Source: Carnegiea gigantea
Lineage: Eukaryota; Streptophyta; Magnoliopsida; Caryophyllales; Cactaceae
Assembly: GCA_029747015.1 (NCBI GenBank)
Contig: JAKOGI010000575.1
Span: 285,501 to 349,500 of the forward strand
DNA: 64,000 nt
Direction of reading: 5' to 3'
In this document: in pieces, positions 13,357 through 27,285 of the stretch
Numbering within the stretch: position 1 is the stretch's first letter
How the letters are laid out: each line of letters begins with the position of its first letter
The notes under the pieces: model-generated
The model's database searches: none
The model's input: only the letters and a program-made list of their open reading frames with translations
Told to the model about the DNA's origin: nothing
Program-made: the position numbers and the translations under genes

Positions 13357-14480
13357 GTGAAGGAAGAGAGGCCTATACATTGCAAAGACCTAAACAAATG
13401 CAAGCAAACTCTTGATCCACTTGACCTTCGACTTAAGGATAAAAAGGTCCATGACAAATCAAAGGAAAGAGAAGGAGGAGAGGAAATCGAGGAGCATATT
13501 CTTGATTGCTCAGGAAAGGCAGGCCCAAGTGAGGTTAGAAGTGGCATATGTTCCTTCATAATAGTGCAGGGATCAAGGAAGATTTACATGCCTGTCAAGT
13601 TGTCATCGCAATAGTTTGGAAGGGGAAGAGTTGGAAGAGGAAACCTAAAAACAATAATGTTTTAATTACACGCCTACTAAGGATAATTTTTTTTTACTTC
13701 TCCTCCTCCAAGTGATAATGATTTTATAACTATAAGCCAACATCCAAGTCAATGAACTGTCATGGATGTTGACAATGATAGTTCAATTTCATCACTGACT
13801 AAGGGCCCCTTTGAGGGAGAGCCCCGATACGATGGTGGGAACAAGTCCCACTACTATTGAAGTACGTCCTATTTCAACTCACGGTAATGGAATCAATAAT
13901 GCACATGGCCCTAATTGCCATTATCCAAATTTCTCGGAGGACGTATCAAAGCCTCATGGGTGGCAATAAGTTGAGTTTTACGTGTGCATACAGACTTGGT
14001 TTCATGACTGCCCAGGATATTGGGGTTGTGACAAAGGATGAAGCATTGGATCAAACCAGTAATGCTAGCCTTTAGGAAAGGGGTATGCCTCCGTGTAGGG
14101 AATTATCAGAATTAGGGATCTAATATAGAAGAGGAAGTAGTTTCGTCAATTATAGTTGAATCACCACTGCAGATGGACAAGTTGCTATCAAATGAAGAAG
14201 AGCCTCTTAGTACCTTCTGTTTTCCGCTCAACCTCGCAGCTTGTGCAAATGGAGAGAAGAAGGTGAAGAGTACAGAGGGGGAACTAGAAAGGAATTGCTC
14301 AAAGAAGGATACTGCAATGCTAGCATCCAAAAGGAAGCTGACTCCCAATCAGGCATTACTAAACCTTATCCTTGGTAGAGGAAAAATCATGGACGAAGCA
14401 AAAGAATCAATAGTTGGTTGCATGGACGAAGTCAAAACGTGGGTAGAAATCAAGATCCTAATAGTTCCATTCAAATGAAA
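13357..14480 (+). other. unrecognised broken open frames
   Basis: Three short plus-strand frames (13357-13614, 13857-14075, 14173-14478) follow one another. They are rich in Lys/Glu or Ser and match no family I recognise. Their spacing and position beside the TPR remnant suggest a decayed insertion, but I cannot assign it. Confidence 0.25.
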
Positions 14481-16248
14481 AACAAAAGTTGAGCTACTAA
14501 CATGGACAAATCATCAGAGAACATACAAGGGGAGGATCATCCCAAGCAAGGAGAGCTTCGATGGTCAAATTCAAGAAGTGTCCTCTTCTTTTCCTAATAA
14601 GTGTGTTTTCTTATATCAGCTTACGTGTTGATAGGGGAATGGCTTCGAAAACTTATTACAAACCCTAGATCTATACTAGAACCATGATAATTCAATAAAA
14701 CTCAATGCTAACCTCAAAGATTCCTTGAGTAAGAACCATTGGATCATCACCTATTCAATCAATAGGATAGGTATAATGACTTCAAATACAAAAAAAGTTG
14801 TCAGTTGGTTAAGCAAAATAGGCATAAATAGGAGTTGGAAAGAAAAAATATATGTATTTTGCTTTATAACTTCTTGGTTATTTCTTTGGAAAGAATATTT
14901 TTTTTGTTGAATATAATCGATCAATCTGAATATTAAATATGAATCATAGTTCAAATATTTATTGATATATTTATATGTTTCATGTACATGTCTTCAATTA
15001 TTGTTTGTCATTCTAGGGCAACCACCAAAACCAAATATTTTGCGTCACTCAATGTAGATCAGTATGACTTATACATATAAACCAACATTGTATAATATTA
15101 TTATTAAAGTAAAAATAAATAAATACATTTTCCAAAACTTTTTAAATTATATTTCAGTTTTCACGACAAAATAATGCGTACTTTTAGTACGTTAGTAAAC
15201 AGCAGCATGTCCCATGCTAGTAAAAAAGGGGGGGGGGGGGGAACTAGTATGGTATAATATAGCAACTTGGGATTTGGGATAAAGGCTACTGCTCACTTTA
15301 GTCTTCATCTAATTTATAGATCTATTTGAAATGAAATGGACATCCACATTTCTATTAAGAATCTCAAACTTTAAGGAGGTCAAAAATACATGCGTTCTCA
15401 TTTCGCAATTTCATGGGATGTTGGGATAGTTGAGTAGTTCAGCCTTCAGGAGAACTATCCCACCAATAATCATCCCACCTACAGCCACAGATTAGAGATG
15501 TGAACTATGAAAATCTGATTTTGAATTAAACCTAAATTCACTTATCAAATATCAACATTATAAAATTTCCAGCTTAATTAACTTATTGGATAAATTAATT
15601 GTAGGCATAATCATAACGGCCTCAAGATGGCCCAATCTAAATCAAAAAATCTATCGTTATTCCTTACTCAAATGAAAGAAATTCTGTTTTGTGATTATTA
15701 TTCAGTTTCTTGAAATAGATCCAAACCAAATTCTTGCCACACTTGAGCAAGAAGACCATTTGCAGCCACTAAAATAGTGAAACGAGTTCCAATGGAATCA
15801 CACAAGTTTCACACATTTTTTTAATTTAAGGGACAGCCAGCTTGTTTCATGAAACAACATGCATATGTATTTCAACTCTTCCTTTATTTTATTATTGTTT
15901 TTGCTTCAAACTCAATTTTTTCTTTATTTTTTGGACTCAAAAAAGTGTTATAAAATAAATATTTTATATGATGATTCAAATTAAAGTTCCATAAGTTGAA
16001 AAAATGAAGGAATGAGAATTTCAAAAAATAAAATTTTTGTTGATGTGATATGGTAAATTCCAAACTTTGAAATGTGGATTGGGAATACTCTTGACAATCA
16101 CAATAAAATCCTAACTTTCATACTGGTTGAAGTTTCTACAACCAATACAAAATGGTGAAAGTCTCATACACAAACAAAAGCAATTTTTGGCCTCAAATTA
16201 CATCTATATACAACATTAGAAGGCTCTCATCAAATGGATCTCCAAGAA
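14481..16248. other. intergenic, no gene seen
   Basis: AT-rich DNA with no conserved-looking frame. It contains an A-run followed by a G-run of about 13 near 15229. The right end is the 3' flank of the BARD1 gene. Confidence 0.55.
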
Positions 16249-19200
16249 TCAAAGTGCAAAGGGATGCAATGCACATGAAGCAATTGAATCCAAAATCCAA
16301 GTATGAGCTATTACTCGAGACCCAGTTTCAAGAGCTATGCTCTGAGCTTCTGCTTGTCTTTGCAACACATGACTAGCCTCTTCTGTGTCTGTCAGAGCGT
16401 CGCCATTGTAAACAACTAACCTGGTTGATGGATTACTTAATTGAAGCATGTCTTCTTTTGCCACAACCATGGCACCTCCAGCAGCTATGATCAGGTCTTG
16501 GATGTCATGTTTGTATGTGGGCACAAAGTCATCTGTGAATAGGAATTTCAGGCCACTGAAAAGCCTTGGTGCCTGAAACTAAAGAACGTCATTACTTCCT
16601 TGTTTGCATCTGTTTTCTCAATGCATAAAGCAGTTTGTACAGTAAGAAGGGAATTTGTCTAGGAAACACTCGTCAAATAATGAAGCATCCACTGCTGAGT
16701 TTGGCAATGTGCAAAACTGATTCATTTCTCAGATTAAATCTTAGGAATGCAGATATCTAGAATCCAAGTGCTCGATCCTAGTTGTACTGAGCTTGCTTCA
16801 AAGTCATCTAGGATTGGTGCATTTTTGTCTCTCCTTTCTCACATTCCGCACAGTTGATTCGTTTTGTGCAATGGCTTTTGCAAATGTCACAAATCTTTCT
16901 TTTCTTTAAAGAACGTGCTGACGGTTTCTAAAACAAACATGTTTAAAGAAAGATTTTTTTTCTCCATGGGTCATTCAAGAATATTCTTCCCTATACCTTA
17001 CAATACAGGCAAGAATGTATATGACTGGACCTTTCCAGACCCTAATTCTCATGTTGCAAATGCAAACTTAGAAAAACTCACTTGCATCAAATATGACAGT
17101 ACCTAAGGCAACTTACATTACTTAAAACCCTCAGCCTGCCAGTTTTGGGGCCATCACAACAGCCATGATTATCAAGCCTAATTTCATAAGGTTCTTCATC
17201 CATACAAGATTTTGCCTGCATGCATGCTTTGATCCCTGCAACCAACAAACCAATAAGAAGTCTCCAAATAATACACATTCTAGAAGCCCTTATAACGCTG
17301 CACAGTTGCTATCAGTTATAAATTAACTGCTGAGTTCTCTACCGCCTATAGATGAGTAGAGCTTAAGGAGAATACATAACTGAACAATTGATAAATAAAG
17401 TAACTGCTGAGTCCTTTAACCCCCTACAAGCCAGTGGAGATTAAGGAATAAACTGAACAATTGATTAGAAAAGGAAGAACTTACATTCAGTCGTAAGTAT
17501 CCATCTTCCATTAAGAATAGCCATTAGAACTTTCAAGGTCCTACTGCATGCACCATTTGCATCTGTTGCTGCAATTACATGGGTCACATCTGGATTCCAG
17601 GCCCTTGTCACAGTTGCACCACACAGTTTTGAAAACTTGACCATCATAGCCTGCAATAAACAAGATGATGAAAACGTTGGATAAGCTCGGTAATTGCCCC
17701 CCAAAAAAAAAAAATTGACAAAGCCCAACAATTAGTTGCCTTTTGTTATCTTGTCACTGTTAAGAACCAACTGCAAATTATTAAAGTCACAAGGGGACAG
17801 AAGAAAATGAAAACAATACACTTTATGGGGAGTGATTTATGCGTGCAGAACCAACCTTTTCATCAGCAGAGAGAGCAGATCCACAAAGAATCCAGGTTTT
17901 AGCTCCTGTAGGTGATGCAGCCCAAAAATCAGGCTTGAGGGAGGTTTTCTGCTCATCATAGCTGAAAACTGAGTGTTAGAAAAGTAGAACTCGAATGCAA
18001 AGTAGGTGTGAAAGAACATCTCAAGTTCCAAGGGCAATTTATGGCTCAGGGAAAAGTGATATCTCTACATCAGGTTGTTCACTGAAGGAAAAGGAAGATT
18101 TTTAAGGGTATTGGTAGATCGCACTATTTTAATATGAAAATATACAGCAGTCCCAAATTTCAAAGAATGCAGAGTATCATTTGTCATTGACATGATGCAA
18201 TTCACCTCGTTTGTGGCTGAAAGGTGTAGGTTCTACAGGCAGAAGTCCTTAGATGATCCTGCTCATGCAAAGTAGATTGGAACTTGGCAAAATGGGCAGC
18301 TGGCTATGTGTCTTACTTGGACTTCAGTATGGTTGTCTTGTACAAGTACTGTCTGTAAGTGCTAAAATTTAGTATTGCGAGGATTTCTGTGTTTTCCTGA
18401 CCCAATTTGAGCTTTGATGCATTAAACGACATATCCATGTTAATATGTTATGTTATCATGAGTCGTACACGGTCCACAAGTATGTTCAGAGAAAACAAAA
18501 AGTCTAGGCAATATAGGATGCAGGTATACCATAAAAGCAAAGATGCAGTTCAAAAAAACTCTGAACATAATGGTCACGGACAAATATCATACATTTGAGT
18601 TGATGCCTTGCAACTTTTCACTCCAGGCTTTTTGTGCTTTTCACTTGGGAATTTATGTGAAGCATGAGAAGGGCATAGCATCAGGAAATCATCCTGCAAA
18701 ATTGAAATGGATGAGTGACAACTCTTCCACTCCTCCCCTCCCCCCCCCCCCCCCAAAAAAAAAAAAGCTAGAAATGTAGGTGCATATGTCCGCATTTGGC
18801 AAAGACAACTTACTGAATCCCATCTGCACTCCGCAATTTGAGATGCACATGGAACATGGTACGTCCTACGGCAAGCTTTCGCATAGCAGCCAAGTGCAGC
18901 TCCCTTAAGCCCACAACTATTGCACCTGAGCTTTGCAGCCCTTGCAAGTTCTTTTTCCACATTCTTCACGACAGTGTCACTCTCAAAGAAAATCTGAGGT
19001 GCCCTGCAGTTCCCTATGTTGTCTAATTATATCTTTGTCATGTTTTTGTCCACACATTATATAAATAATTGTGACAGTTTTGAAAGCACTCAGTCCTAAA
19101 ACCAGATTGTTGGCAAGGAAATAATGTCCATGAGAACCACATGTAGGAAACTCATAGACACTATCTAGGGTCTTAGAAAGAGGGGTTTGTCATAAGGCTT

Positions 19201-22200
19201 AATGGAGTTTCATCAATGGCAAGCCAGCAACAGTGACCATAATTGTGTTGGGAGAATAAGAAGGAAGAAAGGAAATGAGACAGCTTAGAAGATAAGCCAG
19301 AAGCTGAATTCAAAGTCCTATTGACAAGCTGAGGCCTCAGGCATCAAAATGCAGTTTGGAAACTCGAGATGGGAGGGACTTAAGGAAGCATAGAAGAGAC
19401 AAAGTAGTAGTAAACATTCTTTGTAACACAGCACTGAAATCAGTTTGATATATCAACAGAACAAAATTTCTTGATCAAAAAAGAAAAAATTAACATCAAA
19501 ATTTAACCATATAACTTGAGGAATAACAAACCATTCTATGCATCTCCTGTGTATATGTATGACATTAGGATGAGTAGTCTCGCTTCCAAAAACTTGTTTT
19601 CCATTAGCAAAATGCTGCATTGATCCACTATCCTGAAGGAAAAAAGAGAGATTTTAGAAAAAAAAATAGAAATGCAACATTTACAAATTTCACAATTCAC
19701 TTACAATATCATCATCACTAGAATGCACCATTAAACAGTGTACCATATTATCATAATGCAGATCAATATCAGACGTTGAAGCTCACTGCCCAGCACAGGG
19801 AAGGTTAATTTTTCATTATTTTTTTTTTTTGTTGGGGGGGAGATGGGGCGATTCGATCTAGGGTGTATGTAACATGACCCCTAAACCGCATATTGTTTAT
19901 GTTGGACCTCAAATATACAAACTTTATCCTACTACTTCACAGCACAAGTAAAGAACAGTTTACAGAAGCATTCTTCTTAATCTACAACCTGAAGTTGGAG
20001 AAACACGCCCCAAAGTGACTTTTTAGGTGGAACATTGAGAATCGTCCACTACATAATAGTATGAATAAACAAACAAAGTGCAAAAAGGTGAAGATGAAGG
20101 CTCACCTCTGAAATCTTCCAAGTCTGGCAAAACGCACATATGAAGTTAACCACACTAGTAGAATCAGCTTCAATTGCCGATTGGTCCTCAGCAGAACACC
20201 CCAATTTAGTGTTCATCTCAAAGGTGGTACGTGCTGGAACTAGCGATGATGGCAAGTGACTTTCGCACATTTCATTCTGTTGCTTTTGCTTCTTGAGGCA
20301 CGAATCACTAATTTCATTGCCTCCCAGCGCTCCTAGATCATCAACAGTTCTCTTGGCACATTTGCTGTTCAAAAGACATTTTTCTGCAATCTGTGTATGC
20401 CAAAAAAAATTATCATAATGTGAAAGGATAATTCACATTGTTGAATTTGAATGAGCATCGAGGAATAAGACACGCTGCTATGCATTAGACAAACCAGCTT
20501 CTATACTGAAGCTTAAACATTAGGTGAACAAAGATGAAATTAGACAAGACATTCCCAGTGATGCAGTTACACAACAATTCAATACAAAGTTTTGAAACCA
20601 TAAAATGGAGACAAGACAGAACAGGTGTCCATTGTATTCCAATCACAAACATCAAACATATGTGCCACCCTTCTGAGAGCTCAGAGATACTAGCAAACAG
20701 CAAAACTATGATGCTTGCTAGGAGAAAATGATAAGAACACTTTCTACAACTGCAATATTAAGTCTGCCCATGAAAAAAAATCTTGGTTGTATGTACCGCA
20801 GTTCAAGACAATACATATGTGACATTCTAAATTTTTGTGTGTGAGCGCACGTGGGCGTATGTGTTTTCCCTCTCCATTAATCTTATTTAATCGATCCATC
20901 ACATCTATTCTTTTCAAGCACGACAGAAAACAACATTTATTACTAAAGATATAGGAACAAGTCCAATTCTCACATCATCACTGCTTCCTGCATCACGGCT
21001 ATCAATTTCAGCACCTTCACGAACTCCAGAGGAAGGAGAGCTATCTGGAGAAAACTCCATATGATTTATGTATACAGCCACAGCTTCATTTCGTCGGTGC
21101 TGGGTAGGTCTTGACTGAGAAGGGATCAAAGAACAGGGGTTGCTTTGATATACCCGAAAATCCTGTCCTTCACTCTCAGCTCTCATAACAGAATCAGCAA
21201 AGCCACTACCATTTTCCAACTTGCCCATGGCCGACAAGTTATTTGGCACCTGAACTCGCTTATTACCCATAAGCGAAAAACTAGAAGGACTACCAATCAT
21301 GTTCCCCGGTGGGGAGGCATCAATCATTCCCTTGGCCAATTGATGGTGGAAGTTGGTTCTAGCTAACAATGAGCATTGCTCCCTAACTTGTCCCATATCT
21401 GAAATGATCAGTCACAAAATATAATGCATTAATAATTGTGGAGATGGAAAATCGTCAAAATGAAAAGTTATAAATGAGGACAATGGAGAATTGACCTGAA
21501 TTAAGCATTTGCATCGAGAATGCAGCATCCAAACTTCTGTAGATATTAACCACATTTTCCATGTAAGGAGCTTGCCTCACTTCTGCATTCATTATTGAAA
21601 ATTTCACCAAAGCAAATTAACTAATAATAGAAAACGGGAACAAGTTCCGGAATATTTAGATGCAAAGCTGGTACTACACAACAAATTGAAGAAAATATAC
21701 TTTCTTTTATACTATTTGCTGCTGCTAATTACTTGTCAAAGCTGGTCCGGTTTTGGATTACTCGATCCTAGTTAAGGGGATAAATGGATAACCCCCCCCC
21801 CCCCAACAACCCCCCCCCCCAAAAAAAAGTGCTTTATAAGGCTAAGCACTATCCATTCAAACGCTACATGAGTGCAATAACCAAATATATAATGCAGACC
21901 AGGCCATTACTTTATATCCTAACCAAACACCTAGATCAAAAACCCTAACCCAAAAAAAAAAAAAAAAAAACCCCAAGAACGTGGTGTGGATCTGCGAAAT
22001 GCAAAATCTTGCTTACTCAACATTAAAGTGCCAAACAATTTTAAAAATTGGCAAAGAGTACCTTGCTCAACATAGGGCAGTTTGCACAGAGGACACTCTG
22101 ACCCAAACGGATTTGAATTGGGAACACAAGAACTGAAACAAATTGGCAAAACGCGATCAAATTAGATCCCAATCATTATTCATTACATATCAAATCGTTG

Positions 22201-22566
22201 ATTCTCAATAAGGTAGGAGAGATAAAGTTAAATACCTGCAGAAAATGTGGTTACAAGGTAGCAGCGTTGGCTTATTATACAAGTTCAAGCTGCAAAATCC
22301 CCCCCCCCCAAAAAAAAAAAACTATGAGGCGCAGAAATTGAAAAAAACAACTAACATCCAGAAAATTACTCAAAACCCAGAAAACAAAAACATGAAGAAG
22401 TCAAATGTGAAGGGGAAATAACCCCCCCCCCCCCCCCCCCATCCCTCAAAAAAAAAGGTGGGAAAGAGGGCAGGTACCAAATTGGGCATTTGAGCTCGAG
22501 CCCTAATTTCTGGAAATGAAGGACCCAAGGATTAAGGAAACGAGGATGGCTCTCGGAATCCGCCAT
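16249..22566 (-). CDS. BARD1: BARD1/ROW1 homologue: RING, extended PHD and tandem BRCT protein (13 exons)
   Basis: Nuclear partner of BRCA1. The RING pair forms a ubiquitin E3, and the plant protein acts in homologous-recombination repair and, as ROW1, in repressing WUSCHEL. Exons: 22566-22478, 22289-22236, 22132-22062, 21582-21496, 21398-20974, 20390-20106, 19632-19532, 19003-18814, 18693-18593, 17961-17856, 17650-17485, 17235-17117, 16572-16249. All are GT-AG and phases agree; 2118 bp give 705 aa plus TGA (Arabidopsis BARD1 is about 714). The RING is complete: C27, C30, C42, H44, C47, C50, C61, C64. The N-terminus FLNPWVLHFQKLGLELKCPIC is typical of BARD1, not plant BRCA1. A Ser-rich, disordered-looking middle (about 100-325) is followed by the extended PHD (ICAFCQTW; CNSCGLKGAALGCY; CRRTYHVPCA; LCPSHA). 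BRCT1 has WNPDVTHVIA and NGRWILT; BRCT2 has HTWILDSIA near the C-terminus. I found no damage. The donor at 20973 (GAT|GTGAGA) is the least certain junction. Confidence 0.95.
17697..17713 (-). repeat. T(n)G(n) tract in a BARD1 intron
   Basis: C-run then A-run on the plus strand, inside the intron 17651-17855 and about 45-60 bp before the acceptor in sense direction. Confidence 0.8.
18735..18766 (-). repeat. T(n)G(n) tract in a BARD1 intron
   Basis: About 15 C then 12 A on the plus strand, so T-run then G-run in the transcript. It lies inside the short intron 18694-18813, close to the acceptor. Confidence 0.9.
21791..21828 (-). repeat. compound T/G homopolymer tract in a BARD1 intron
   Basis: Two C-runs and an A-run on the plus strand, inside the intron 21583-22061. 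Confidence 0.88.
22302..22320 (-). repeat. T(n)G(n) tract next to the BARD1 intron 1 acceptor
   Basis: About nine C then eleven A on the plus strand. In sense it reads T-run, G-run, then ATTTTGCAG, so it sits where the polypyrimidine tract of the acceptor before exon 2 should be. A second C-run lies at about 22423-22441 in the same intron. Confidence 0.88.
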
Positions 22567-23824
22567 TGGTGAGCAAGACAGAGATGGGTGTCCTGCGTTT
22601 CTCTCTCCTCAGAAGCAGGGGTGGGGGTGGAGCATGCGGGACTTGAGAACATTGTGCTTTATCACGGAGAGAGAGAGTCTGAAAGTGCGATAATGCCCTT
22701 CGGTGGGTGCGGAGAATGTCAGCGAGGTTGGGCTTGAATTCTTGGGTTTTTGGTCTTTTGAATAATTCAGTCTTTTGTTAAAAAATAATGCAGAGTACTT
22801 GTCACAAATGCCTCGAATGTCCCGCCAAAAGGCTTCAAGTCCTTCTGTTTTGCCGGCAAAATTTGAGTGTCAAATCTAGTTCTTTCAAAATCTGGCGCCA
22901 AAGTTGAAATTTTCCGTTGCCCAAAAAACAGAGTTCATTTTCATTTAAATTGAATGATTTATTGGCATCTGATGAGATTCATCCTCTTTAATTGTTGCAA
23001 ACATATTCCCATGTGCCATGTTAACCTAAATACTTTTTTTAAAAGATAAGTTGTTTCAAAAAAAAAAAAGATAAATCAAACAAGCTAATTGCTAGTATGA
23101 GGGTAATCATATGTTGAATTAAGCCCACTTCATGCCCTATAAGAAACTGAAGTTCCTAATCACTATTATTCTTTTATCTTGAAAGTTACATAAGCTAATT
23201 AAAATAGTAACTAAAAAAGAAAAATTTGCAATTGTGTTAATATTCAAAAAATTTCAGAGCAAATTTTGCCAATATAAATAATGTTTTTATATTACATGTT
23301 TGATTATTTTTATTAAAAATAAAGTCCTAAATATTGAATGATATTGAATTAATTGATTTAATTAAATGGTAATGAATGATGACAAAAGTTATTATGTGGT
23401 TCTACAAGGCTTTCAAATATTCTGAATTTTGTTGAATCACATTGATTGGTATATGGAAAGCATGATTCTTAAATAGGACTAACGGAATGATATATTCAAT
23501 TTATAAGCACTTATTATCAGCATACAATAACTTTTCAACAATTTTCAGTTCTACTTAGCACCATTTATCACTTCTAAAAGTGTCTAATGGATTATAATGC
23601 ATTAGATACAAATCATATAATTGTTTATCAAAGATCAATAACAATACCTTAGTTTACCAGTAATATAAATATGAATAATATTCTAATTGTAAAATGCATA
23701 CTGTTTTGTTGAAATAAATGTTACATTATTTACCTAAATAAAACTTCATTATTTTTCTAAAATTAAACAATTACTTTAAGAACCTATATGAAATTAAGAA
23801 ACATTATTTGTTCAAAGCAAAAAG
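22567..23824. other. BARD1 promoter side and intergenic, no gene seen
   Basis: The BARD1 leader and promoter must lie just right of 22566. The sequence to about 22720 is less AT-rich and has a short GA run near 22665-22677. The rest, up to the left MULE end, is very AT-rich with no supported gene. Confidence 0.5.
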
Positions 23825-24772
23825 TTACAATGGTTGTCACTATATGACAACTAACACAACTGAAAAATCTAGAACATGCATTTGTCTTAGAATGATCTTA
23901 ACCATTTATTTTATTTTTACTTTAAAATAATTAAAAATATATTATAAAAAATATAAACTACATCTGAATATTGAGAAAAATAATTTTCCCATGGCATTGT
24001 TTGGTTGCCAATAATTCCATTAGAAACAAAAAAAAAATCAATTTTTTTTTCAAAAAAACAAATTTGAAACACACAAGTACTGTGTGTCTCCCCCCCACCC
24101 CCGGTTCTTGCCAACCACCATAGTTGCCAGTGATGATGGCAGTTTTAGCAGGTTGCCTTCCCCTATCCATCTCCCTGCTAAGTAAATTGCCCTATCAGTC
24201 ATATCTTTCTCCTATCTCATTGCCCCCCTCACTCAAATCTTTCTCCCTCATCTCCAGCGACATCACGCCATCCATCTCCTTGCATGCCATTATTGTCAGC
24301 ATCAAGCACCACCGACGGTCATGAAAGTTCGAGCAACGTCCCCCCATCTCTCTATGTCTTGTCTGCATCACACTATCCCTCATAACCAGTAACGTTCATC
24401 TCTCTTTCATGGTCAGTCGATGCTAGCGATTGTCATGTTGATGTGGCTATGGTGCGTTCTAGGGTTTGGTGGGGTTCCATTGTACATTTTGTTATATTTT
24501 GATAACAAACCAATATTATAATCATCAGTTTGGCCTAGTGTAATGAAACTCCTTGTGCCCTATGGTTGGTGCATATTGAGTGGTTCAGCGTACTCGAGTT
24601 CGAATTCGAAGTGTTTTGGTTTTGAAATATCCTTTCTTTTTTTTTTTCCAGCAATATCAATTTCCTTTTCTCATATTTGATTCTGTTTAGGTTTGGAAAC
24701 CAAATTTGTCACCTAATGGAACAAGTTTGTAAAGATATTATATTTTTTTCATTTATTTGATTTTTTTCTTAT
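23825..24772 (+). repeat. left terminal inverted repeat of the MULE
   Basis: About 0.95 kb that aligns with the reverse complement of 33505-34488. Matching landmarks include GTCACTATATGA near the outer end, ATTGAGAAAAATAATTTTC, CCATCTCTCTATG, and CCTAATGGAACAAGTTTGTAAA near the inner end (20-nt blocks or less are exact). Confidence 0.88.
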
Positions 24773-24909
24773 TAATTTCTAATGACAACTTTTTTTGTTA
24801 CTAAACGCATTGTGTAAGCCCTCTAATGCCCCACTCATATAAATTTATAAAGTATTCTACCCATCTCCACCAATTTCATCTGAACAGTAACCTCATTAGA
24901 ACTTCTAAT

Positions 24910-27285
24910 ATGGATTCTTCAATGAAGAGTTTCGATGATCATAATCAAAGAAAGGGCGATCAGGTAAGTTCAAAAATTTTAATCTTAATTACAATTATTT
25001 TGAAATTTTTATTAACTGAATACGTATGCATGATTATTAATTTTGAGTTATGATAATTTATTGCCTTTGATTAAAATTAGTTAGTGTTTTTTTTATATAC
25101 AATAACTGTGATATGGTTCATAGTAGTTTGTTGATATATATTTTTATCTATATAATTTGTTGATTGTGAATTATAAATTATAAGTTAATTACTTTCCAAT
25201 ACGTCATAGTTTAGATTGGTAGAATGGAGATTTAGCGATATTCCCCTTCATTAGATATGGCGTAACATAAGTCTTTTGTTAACTTTATTAATTTTTTTTT
25301 TCTTGTAGATTAATGACAAGATTTCGAGTGAAGATTCAAATCATACTTGCAATTGCACCAACAATTTTGAGAAAATATATAATGAACATGATATTTTTAA
25401 AAACATGGTGTCTACAGAACTTGATACTATTAAGAACATTCAATGTGTAGTGATTACTTTAATCAACACAACAAAAAAGGGGATAACTTAAAAGATAAAT
25501 TTGATATACCATTCACCATTCCAATACCACATAAACCAATGATATATCCAAGAAAATGTCAAAATAATCATGCAATTTAATATTTTACATGTTTTTTAGT
25601 CAAGATATCAGTCAGTGCAATAATGAAAATGTTAAGAGAAGACCAGATCTTAATGTTGAATACAATTAAAAAAAATCATCAATTTTTGAATTTGAGATTC
25701 GTGAGGTCTTAAAGGACATATGCTATCGTAAAACATACTTTAGCAATGGGTTATTACAATTAGAGACAATCCTCTTTCTTAAAATGATGGAAAAAAAAAA
25801 AAAAAAACAGCCTCGTGCACAAAATTGCACAAATAGTCTAATGAAAAGATACATAAGCAATCTAGGCATAAAAGGAAAGATAAAAATTTGAGGTCATCAG
25901 TGCAAAAAAGATTGGTGCAAAATCAACAATTGATAAGTTGACAGTGAAAAAATGCCACATTGTCAAGAAAGAAGAGGTGAAATTTCAAGATCTATTGCAA
26001 TGTACATTCTGACACAACAATAGTTAGGAGATTCAAATGCCGCTAGTTTAACTCCAAATAAGCAAATATGTTTGTCATTTGGGAATGACCGCACAATGCT
26101 AAGTGGTTAACACTCAGTATGTTCTTTCCTTTAGTTTAGATCGTATAATAAAATTTGTGAAATAATATTATTATAATATGTTTTCTCATGTTGTATAGGT
26201 TTTGAATTCTATAGCTGGTTTAAATAATGTGAGCGTCTCACAAAGCACTATTGGCAATAATAAAGTCAACCAAAATGGTGTAGTAGATCAGGTATATTCT
26301 TTTATTACTGTGAATGTTTTCCCTTTCCAATTTGTTGTAAATATTATTTTTCCTTTTTCTTTGTAGGTAATATATGTAGATGACATCCAAGATATTTTAT
26401 ATAAATTGAATGATGTTGTCCCTTATGGTGTAACCGATTTATACAAAGACTATTTGCACGTTTTGACTCTAGAAGAAGCAACAATGTCTAACAAGTTGTT
26501 TAACTGGATAAACAAGGAGGAGGTGACTTATCAGAATATTTCAAATAGACCATCTTTCAAGGTTTTTCACTTGTTAAGTTTTTTTCCAAACAAGTGGCTA
26601 TCAAACTGGAGTACGTACATGTGTAAAATTATGATTTTATGAATATGCGTAAAGAAATCGATTATTTGAAAAATTGTAATACAATTTTTATTTTTTTTAA
26701 TGTTTATCCATTAACACATTTATTCAATAGGGTATAGATGCATATTTATACAATTTACACTTAATGGCATAGAAGGAAGGGTTAAGGAATATGCTATATA
26801 TGCCCGTTCTGTTGCAAGTGTGAGCTTTATAATTTTTCACCAATTTGTTGTGTAAATAGTTATTTTAATGATTATGGAATTTATAAAATCATCTATGCAG
26901 GTAATTATGTCATTTGTGGATTATAATGTTGAAAAAAACATCCTCAAAGAAACGCATTCATTATTCTAATGCTCTTTAGCCATACGTTGCCAATGACACT
27001 GATCATATTGAGCAGGTATGTGAATGAAAACACATATAATTCCTAACCATGTTTTCCTCCTCAAATTATATAATGTTACTAATTTATTTGTGTATAAAGA
27101 TTTATATTCCCTTGCTAGATGGAGAGAGAAGTCATTGGATATTGGTTGTGGTCCATGAAATAGAGAAACGGTGGTATTATTTGGATTCCTTCAATCCATC
27201 AGATAAAGCAATCTTCCTTTCGAAGCCAATCAACAATTTTAGGATATTTATCAAGCTTTTCCAATTCTGTGCTATATACGACTGA
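24910..27285 (+). pseudogene. MULE-borne gene ending in a ULP1-like (C48) peptidase segment
   Basis: It begins just inside the left inverted end, in the mudrB position. Exon 1 (24910-24963, MDSSMKSF...) ends at a clean donor, GTAAGT. Exon 2 (from 25309, after TCTTGTAG) runs to a stop near 25490. Further coding-like pieces are at about 26200-26291, 26367-26640 and 27106-27285. The last piece carries the peptidase signature: SHWILVVVHEIE with the catalytic His, then YYLDSFNPS with the catalytic Asp. The downstream Gln and Cys motifs of the ULP1 triad are not visible before the frame ends at 27285, so it is truncated or decayed. Known: ULP1 enzymes process or remove SUMO; transposon versions are of unknown function. 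The link between the 5' exons and the peptidase piece is inferred from strand and order. Confidence 0.7.

Noticed and set aside
16152..16376. plus-strand frame over the end of BARD1
   Set aside because: Shadow of the last BARD1 exon.
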